A stretch of DNA of 10,594 nucleotides. It comes from Ruminococcus sp. GTDB lineage: Bacteria; Bacillota; Clostridia; Oscillospirales; Ruminococcaceae. Every line of letters begins with the position of its first letter. Positions within the stretch are counted from its first letter, which is position 1. The stretch covers positions 3,377-13,970 of the forward strand of contig DMBA01000160.1 in assembly GCA_003446315.1 (NCBI GenBank). The letters are read 5' to 3'. The notes under the pieces are model-generated. The model was not told the DNA's origin. It saw nothing but the letters and a program-made list of their open reading frames with translations, and ran no database searches. A program made the position numbers and the translations under genes. Positions 6,138-10,594 of this stretch are shown here, in pieces.

Positions 6138-8186
6138 CTACCTGCCCGCTGCAAGCCGCAGAATCTGACGGTAACGAACGGAATCATTCAGATCCCGCTT
6201 CTGTACGTTCTCCGCCCGCATCAGTTTATCATCTGCGGCATCATAGATCAGCAGCCCCAGTTCACTGAATATATCTGCGATCATCCGGACGCGGCAGCGG
6301 TTCATCCCGCTTGACCGCAGCAGATCGCATACTCTTGCCGCGGATAAGCTGCCTGCCCGCTGCACAAGCTGATAAACTGCCACCAGATCCTGTCTGTGCG
6401 GACACATCCGCTGATAATACGCCGGGGACGGCAGGGCTTCCCCGCGCATGTAGGTATCATATGCCGTTTGTGCGGCGATCGCCTGCTCCTGCGCTGCTGC
6501 CGAACTGCGCCAGTCCTCTGCACGCAGGGTCAGTGACGGTCTGCCCTGATACGTCCGGACATCCGCACTCACCAGAAGGTCAATCGTCATGCCCGGCTGA
6601 AGCCCCGTTTCCGCAGGGGCGATCCGGAACATCAGCACTTCCTGCTGCATCCCGCTTTTCCGGATGCGCAGCTTTGTGTGCACACCGCCCGAAAGCGGCA
6701 GGATCTCTGTGATCTGTACCGCTTCCAATACAAACAGCGGCTTCGGATTCCCTTCCCCGAACGGCTCCAGTACCGACAAGCCGCTGACATTCTCGACCGT
6801 CAGCATATTCGGCTCAACTGCGCGTTCTGCATGCACCGTCATGATGGGCATGACCGGATTCGCTTTCGCTGCATATGCCTGTATCGCTGCACAAAACGCA
6901 TCTTTCTCCGATTCAGACACCGTGAAGCCGCCTGCCCCCGGATGTCCGCCGTATCGCACCAGATGCGCTTCGCATGCCTTTAAGCATTCAAATACCGAAA
7001 AATCACCGAAACTGCGGGCGGATCCGCGGTAACCGTCTGTTTCCCGCGACATCAGAAAACACGGCTTGCCGAATCGCTCCTGCAAACGCGCCGCCACAAT
7101 GCCGATCACGCCGTGATGCCAGTTTTCACCCGAAAATACCAGCACTCTCTCACTGATCCGCTTCGGCTCTTCCCGGATCTGCGTCAGGATCTCTGCAAGG
7201 ATCTCCTGCTCTGTTTTTCTTCTCGCATCGTTCAGCGAATGGATCTCTGCTGCCAGCATCTGCGCTTCATCCGGATCATCCGTCAGAAACAGCTTCGCTG
7301 CGATGGATGCCGACGCAAATCTGCCTGCCGCATTGATGCGCGGTATGATCTGGAAGGCTGCCGTCTGCGCACTCACCGGCGCGTTTTCTTCGATCCCGCA
7401 GACCGCCATCAGCGAAAGCAGCCCAAGGCGCTCTGTATTGGACAAAAGCTGTAAGCCGCGCTGCACGATAAACCGGTTCTCATCCGTCAGCGGCATCACA
7501 TCACCGATGGTCGCAAGTGCCGCAAGATCGCCGAATTGCTCCAGCGCCGGCTCCCAGTCGCCGCCGTCCATCGCTGCGATCAGTTTCAATACCACAACGG
7601 CACCGCAGATCGTCTTATACGGCGACGGGCACCCCGGCTGAAACGGATCGACCAGCGCTGCTGCTTCCGGCAGGACATCGCCCGGACGGTGATGGTCTGT
7701 AATCACCAGATCCATGCCCAGCGAACGGATCAGCTTTGCTTCCTCTACCGCCGAAATGCCGTTATCCACCGTCACGATCAATGAGACACCTTCCGCTTTC
7801 AGCTCCTGTATCTTCTCCGCACGCATGCCGTATCCCTCTTTGCGCGTCGGGATATACCATGTCACATCTGCGCCCGCACAGCTCAGCCAGTCTGTCAGCA
7901 TGACCGTTGATGTCACGCCGTCACAGTCATAATCTCCGTATACACAAATGCGTTCGCCGCTTTCTGCTGCTTGCAGGATCCGCTGCGCCGCCTGTTCCAT
8001 ACCTTTCAGCAAAAACGGATCCGATAATCCCGGTACATCCAGCATTTCAGATGCCCGTTCCAGCGATCCGATCCCGCGTGATGCCAATACTTCTGCGCAA
8101 AGCTGTGTGATGCCGCCCTGTCGATGCAGCTTTTCTGCTGCTTCTGCATTCGGCTTGCCGATTTCCCATCGTTTCAGCAAACTCAT
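6138..8186 (-). CDS. recJ: Single-stranded-DNA-specific exonuclease RecJ
   Basis: A 682-residue DHH-family 5'-3' exonuclease acting on single-stranded DNA in recombination and mismatch or base-excision repair. The phosphoesterase domain has DYDCDG (85-90), DNG (141-143), DHH (164-166) and ATIGDV (225-230), plus RINAAGR (283-289). The DHHA1 domain has HHGVIGIVAAR (357-367) and GGHPGAGG (413-420). An OB-like region (about 450-557) with the FGEGNP turn (476-481) follows. A C-terminal extension (about 575-682), with a winged-helix-like end, is absent from the 577-aa E. coli enzyme but matches the longer Firmicute proteins. All manganese-binding motifs are intact. The ATG at 8186 follows a GAGGTGG ribosome site. 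It is the first gene of the operon with rel. The usual motif after INAAGR is LG; here it is FA, which is a small difference. Confidence 0.97.
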   Translation of the reverse strand: MSLLKRWEIGKPNAEAAEKLHRQGGITQLCAEVLASRGIGSLERASEMLDVPGLSDPFLLKGMEQAAQRILQAAESGERICVYGDYDCDGVTSTVMLTDWLSCAGADVTWYIPTRKEGYGMRAEKIQELKAEGVSLIVTVDNGISAVEEAKLIRSLGMDLVITDHHRPGDVLPEAAALVDPFQPGCPSPYKTICGAVVVLKLIAAMDGGDWEPALEQFGDLAALATIGDVMPLTDENRFIVQRGLQLLSNTERLGLLSLMAVCGIEENAPVSAQTAAFQIIPRINAAGRFASASIAAKLFLTDDPDEAQMLAAEIHSLNDARRKTEQEILAEILTQIREEPKRISERVLVFSGENWHHGVIGIVAARLQERFGKPCFLMSRETDGYRGSARSFGDFSVFECLKACEAHLVRYGGHPGAGGFTVSESEKDAFCAAIQAYAAKANPVMPIMTVHAERAVEPNMLTVENVSGLSVLEPFGEGNPKPLFVLEAVQITEILPLSGGVHTKLRIRKSGMQQEVLMFRIAPAETGLQPGMTIDLLVSADVRTYQGRPSLTLRAEDWRSSAAAQEQAIAAQTAYDTYMRGEALPSPAYYQRMCPHRQDLVAVYQLVQRAGSLSAARVCDLLRSSGMNRCRVRMIADIFSELGLLIYDAADDKLMRAENVQKRDLNDSVRYRQILRLAAGR

Positions 8187-8223
8187 TCCACCTCGCTGTT
8201 CTGGTTGTTAGTCTTATCTTATA

Positions 8224-8252
8224 AGTATACCATTTTTACCACGAAAATGCAA
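8224..8252 (-). promoter_or_regulatory. Promoter of the recJ-rel operon
   Basis: On the minus strand TTGCAT (8252-8247), a 17-nt spacer, and TATACT (8229-8224) preceded by TGG, an extended -10. Transcription should start near 8217, leaving a leader of about 30 nt before recJ. It is divergent from the promoter at 8338-8366, with about 85 nt between the two -35 boxes. Confidence 0.85.
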
Positions 8253-8337
8253 GAGATAAAATGCACTGATTTTCCGTCCCCATATACGCACTGTTTGACT
8301 GTCATCATTCCGTCATAAGTTTGTTACCGCAGATAAA

Positions 8338-8366
8338 TTGACAAATTCACCAAAATATGCTATAAT
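8338..8366 (+). promoter_or_regulatory. Consensus sigma-A promoter of the anchored-protein gene
   Basis: TTGACA (8338-8343), 17-nt spacer, TATAAT (8361-8366), with TGC before the -10. This matches the full vegetative consensus and predicts a start near 8373, with a leader of about 57 nt. It is the strongest-looking promoter in the window. Confidence 0.93.
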
Positions 8367-8374
8367 GTCTTGCA

Positions 8375-8424
8375 GAGACAGCAGGACGCTGTTTCCTGTG
8401 AACAGCTATTGTACAAACAGGAGG
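8375..8424 (+). promoter_or_regulatory. Structured 5' leader with two competing helices
   Basis: Helix 1 pairs 8375-8382 with 8388-8395 (8 bp including one G-U, 5-nt loop) near the predicted RNA start. Helix 2 would pair 8392-8399 (TTTCCTGT) with 8417-8424 (ACAGGAGG; 6 Watson-Crick plus 2 G-U pairs), burying the ribosome site AGGAGG (8419-8424). The two share 8392-8395 and cannot form together. GTACAAA occurs at 8411-8417 and again at 8424-8430, on both sides of the ribosome site. The switch role is inference. Confidence 0.4.
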
Positions 8425-8430
8425 TACAAA

Positions 8431-9939
8431 ATGAGCAATGTTGGATTGAAAATTGCCGGTGTTGTCGGCGTTGTTGCCGTCCTCGGCGGCGGATGTGCTG
8501 CTGCATATGCATTTTCCGACACCGTAAAGAATCAGGTAAAACTCGCAACTTCCTCTCCGGAAGATTACTTTCACTGGGTCTATGATAAAAATGTTGCAGA
8601 TCTCGCTGACGGCAGCGCTGCCGCTTATCAGAAAGGGCTTGACCGCACAAACGGTTCTGCTGCAACACACTGTGAGCTGCGCTTCACACCCTCGGAAGAC
8701 TGCAAATCGCTTGTGCTGGAACAGATCGGCGCAGATGATTCCGGTGAGACAGGCAAACGCATCAGCGATATCGTCAACAACATGAACACAGTGGTGCTCT
8801 CTGCCGATGCCGCAGGCGGCGGAAACGGTCTGAGCGAACAGTTCAAGCTGCTCGTCAATGACACCGAAGTCACTTCCGCAGAAGCAGCCGCCGACCTCGA
8901 AGGTCAGAGCATTTATATGCGCGTGCCGGAGCTTTCTGAGCGCTGGATCAACATGCCGCTGGATCTCGGCGAATCCGGCAGCACCTTCGATTTTGCAATG
9001 AATCCCGGCGCTTATCTCTCCGCTTCCGATCTCTCCGGTCTGATCTCCAAATACTGCCTGCTTCCGGTGCAGGATCTCCAGACTGTCACCGTTGAAAAGA
9101 AGCAGAGCGTCAATATCGGGGCAATCAGTACGGAATATACGGCAATGACCGTTGACCTCACGCTCGATGATGTCGTCAATATCGTTTCCAAGATCACCGA
9201 TGCAGCAAGCACCGATGAAACACTCCTCAAGCTCGCACCCGATCAGGATGCATTTACTGCCGCTTTGGTCGATATCGGCGAAAATATCCGGACAGCCGCT
9301 GAAAACGTCGATTCCACCGAAACCGTGAAGTTTACCACTTATGTCGATGCGACCGGTACCATCCGCGGCTTCTATGTCGCTCCCGATCAGCAGAATTCGT
9401 TCTTCGCAGGCGTTGGCATGCAGGACGGTCAGCTCGCTGCTTCCGTTCAGCTCTCCGCACTCGGCACCGATTATATCAAAATGTCTGCAAAGTCTGATAC
9501 TTCCGGAAACGGTGACTTTAAGTGCACCCTCGATGATCTTTCCTTCTCCGGCACATTCTCCGATCTCCACATCTCCAATCCGGAAAAAGGCTATGTGACC
9601 GGTAACCTCACCATCAATTATGAGGACTATGAGGCAATCCCTGTGACCTTCTCCGAAGACGGCAACGGTCAGAAGATCACCTATGAGCTGAATCTCGAAG
9701 GCACTGACTACGGTTCTCTGGAACTCTATTACAGCATGAACAGCGATCTTGCACCGATCGAGCCGGATAAATCTTCTGCGCTTGAAGTAAAGGACAATGA
9801 TTTCAATGTCATGGATTATACCAATCAGGATGATCTGACCGAATATGTCACCACCGTTCTGACCCGACTGGGTCTGGATGAAGAAGATGCAAAGTCCGTC
9901 GGTATGTCCGTCGGTGCGATGTTCTTCATGTATTACTGA
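8431..9939 (+). CDS. Uncharacterised membrane-anchored acidic extracellular protein (502 aa)
   Basis: I do not recognise a named function. Residues 1-7 carry one lysine, then a hydrophobic stretch at 8-28. It is either an uncleaved anchor or a signal peptide, with A25-Y26-A27 as a possible signal peptidase I site. C22 lacks a proper lipobox (G at -3), so a lipoprotein is unlikely. The rest is soluble, rich in D, E, S and T and in alternating beta-like patterns, with four cysteines (C81, C91, C209, C365) that would lie outside the cell. Stretches such as SSPEDYFHWV (41-50) right after the anchor recall uncharacterised Clostridia envelope proteins. The start is set by AGGAGG 6 nt before the ATG at 8431; a longer reading frame from a TTG at 8338 would begin inside the promoter. 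It is monocistronic, with its own terminator, and divergent from recJ. An envelope role is inference only. Confidence 0.93.
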   Translation: MSNVGLKIAGVVGVVAVLGGGCAAAYAFSDTVKNQVKLATSSPEDYFHWVYDKNVADLADGSAAAYQKGLDRTNGSAATHCELRFTPSEDCKSLVLEQIGADDSGETGKRISDIVNNMNTVVLSADAAGGGNGLSEQFKLLVNDTEVTSAEAAADLEGQSIYMRVPELSERWINMPLDLGESGSTFDFAMNPGAYLSASDLSGLISKYCLLPVQDLQTVTVEKKQSVNIGAISTEYTAMTVDLTLDDVVNIVSKITDAASTDETLLKLAPDQDAFTAALVDIGENIRTAAENVDSTETVKFTTYVDATGTIRGFYVAPDQQNSFFAGVGMQDGQLAASVQLSALGTDYIKMSAKSDTSGNGDFKCTLDDLSFSGTFSDLHISNPEKGYVTGNLTINYEDYEAIPVTFSEDGNGQKITYELNLEGTDYGSLELYYSMNSDLAPIEPDKSSALEVKDNDFNVMDYTNQDDLTEYVTTVLTRLGLDEEDAKSVGMSVGAMFFMYY

Positions 9940-9962
9940 TCTGCACGCAGATTGAATCTCAG

Positions 9963-10015
9963 CGCCGCAGTATTTCTGATTCGCAGTGATGCAGTCGGAA
10001 ATGCTGCGGCGTTTT
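9963..10015 (+). terminator. Intrinsic terminator of the anchored-protein gene
   Basis: A 14-bp stem, CGCCGCAGTATTTC (9963-9976) with GAAATGCTGCGGCG (9998-10011), has a single U-G pair and a 21-nt loop, and is followed by TTTT. It lies 23 nt after the stop codon. Confidence 0.88.
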
Positions 10016-10044
10016 CCAGCAGTTCCCTGCACAGATGCATATGC

Positions 10045-10089
10045 AAAATGCCCCGAAGTGACCGGTTCAAACCCAATCACTCCGGGGCA
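10045..10089 (-). terminator. Intrinsic terminator of the minus-strand gene from the right edge
   Basis: On the minus strand TGCCCCGGAGTGA (10089-10077) pairs with TCACTTCGGGGCA (10061-10049) with one G-U pair. A possible inner GGT/ACC pairing lies in the loop, and TTTT (10048-10045) follows. Read on the plus strand the same pair becomes an A-C mismatch, so the hairpin is best suited to minus-strand transcripts. It lies about 77 nt after the stop at 10167. Confidence 0.85.
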
Positions 10090-10166
10090 GAATTGTCCTT
10101 TTTTTCGGGGATGAGACAGCACCCCATTTCGAATCCGTCAGAAATGCCGATGGATTCAGTGGTTCC

Positions 10167-10594
10167 TTATGAGAACAGATCAAAGCTGGTTGCACGCCAG
10201 CCCCAGCCGTTGTTGACCAATGTCCAGCGGATCGTGGAAATATATTCATTCCGTGTGCCCGCTTCTGCTTTGGTCAGTACGGTGTCAAAATGCACATCCA
10301 CGGTGCAGAGTTTCTCGGAATAGGTGCGGACTGCCTGTACTTCTACCTGATCTTCTCTGGTATCATACTCGTTGTTCCAGTAAATATCGTTGATGATCTC
10401 CTGCATCAGAACGGCTGCTTCGGATCCCGGCATCAGATAATTATTCAGCACCGCAATATTGTTATAGCGGTCTTTGTTTTTGTTGATGACGTAATCCATA
10501 TATGCTCTGGTCGCTTTGTCCGCAAATTCAACCAGTGCAGGATCCGGATTTGCATCCGGCGGATACGGAAAATGATATTCCTGCACCGCTGCCT
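10167..10594 (-). CDS. Hypothetical protein, C-terminal part (runs in from the right edge)
   Basis: The frame is open from the right edge to TAA at 10167, giving 141 visible residues. The N-terminal part of the gene lies outside. The GTG at 10586 has no ribosome site and the frame continues upstream of it, so it is probably not the start. The visible piece has a proline-rich linker (HFPYPPDANPDP), then a helix beginning ADKATRAYMDYVINKN. The C-terminal half is rich in beta-strands and aromatics (VDVHFDTVLTK, ISTIRWTLVNNGWGWRATSFD). This helix-then-sheet order suits an NTF2-like domain such as those ending zinc-ribbon or TcaA-type membrane proteins, but I cannot confirm a family. A strong terminator follows. 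It is convergent with the anchored-protein gene. Confidence 0.82.
   Translation of the reverse strand, partial: AAVQEYHFPYPPDANPDPALVEFADKATRAYMDYVINKNKDRYNNIAVLNNYLMPGSEAAVLMQEIINDIYWNNEYDTREDQVEVQAVRTYSEKLCTVDVHFDTVLTKAEAGTRNEYISTIRWTLVNNGWGWRATSFDLFS

Noticed and set aside
8338..8430. Extended start (TTG at 8338) for the 502-aa protein
   Set aside because: The TTG is the first part of the -35 box and lies upstream of the predicted transcript start; AGGAGG before 8431 fixes the true start.
10055..10085. GGTTCAAACC element resembling a tRNA T-arm or attachment site
   Set aside because: No acceptor, D or anticodon arms surround it and the T-stem does not pair; it is explained as the loop of the minus-strand terminator.
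8347..10122. Long minus-strand open frame (591 codons) opposite the anchored-protein gene
   Set aside because: It runs through both terminators and the plus-strand promoter region, and lacks a ribosome site. The plus-strand gene has promoter, ribosome site, signal segment and terminator.

Overview
This window looks like chromosomal housekeeping DNA from a low-to-mid GC Firmicute, most likely a Clostridia member of the Ruminococcus/Oscillospiraceae type. The signs are strong AGGAGG-type ribosome binding sites, near-consensus sigma-A promoters with extended -10 TG motifs, a bifunctional long Rel next to recJ, a HemZ-type radical SAM protein and a YfhO membrane protein. The genus is inferred from gene content and style, not from a marker gene. 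I see no mobile element, CRISPR array, tRNA or rRNA.

Layout from right to left. A minus-strand gene enters from the right edge (10594 to 10167) and ends in a hairpin terminator. It faces a plus-strand gene for an uncharacterised membrane-anchored acidic protein (8431-9939), which has a textbook promoter, a structured leader and its own terminator. Divergently from that gene runs a minus-strand operon with a clear promoter at 8224-8252: recJ (single-strand DNA exonuclease), rel (ppGpp synthetase/hydrolase), a metallo-beta-lactamase-fold hydrolase and hemZ. A strong 15-bp hairpin sits over the rel stop codon and may set different levels for the two halves of the operon. After a 375-nt stretch without a convincing gene come tatD (258 aa, of the E. 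coli TatD subtype) and the first 145 codons of a YfhO-family membrane glycosyltransferase-like protein, which has its own strong promoter.

Functionally, recJ and rel form a conserved Firmicute neighbourhood linking DNA repair and the stringent response. apt and dtd, which often lie in this cluster in other Firmicutes, are absent here. TatD is also a putative nuclease or quality-control hydrolase. YfhO and the anchored 502-aa protein point to cell-envelope functions at the two ends.

I do not see a convincing new multi-gene system. The points most worth a second look are regulatory: the paired inverted repeats and shared 12-mer near the yfhO-like and tatD promoters, the hairpin on the rel stop codon, and the two mutually exclusive RNA helices in the leader of the anchored protein.
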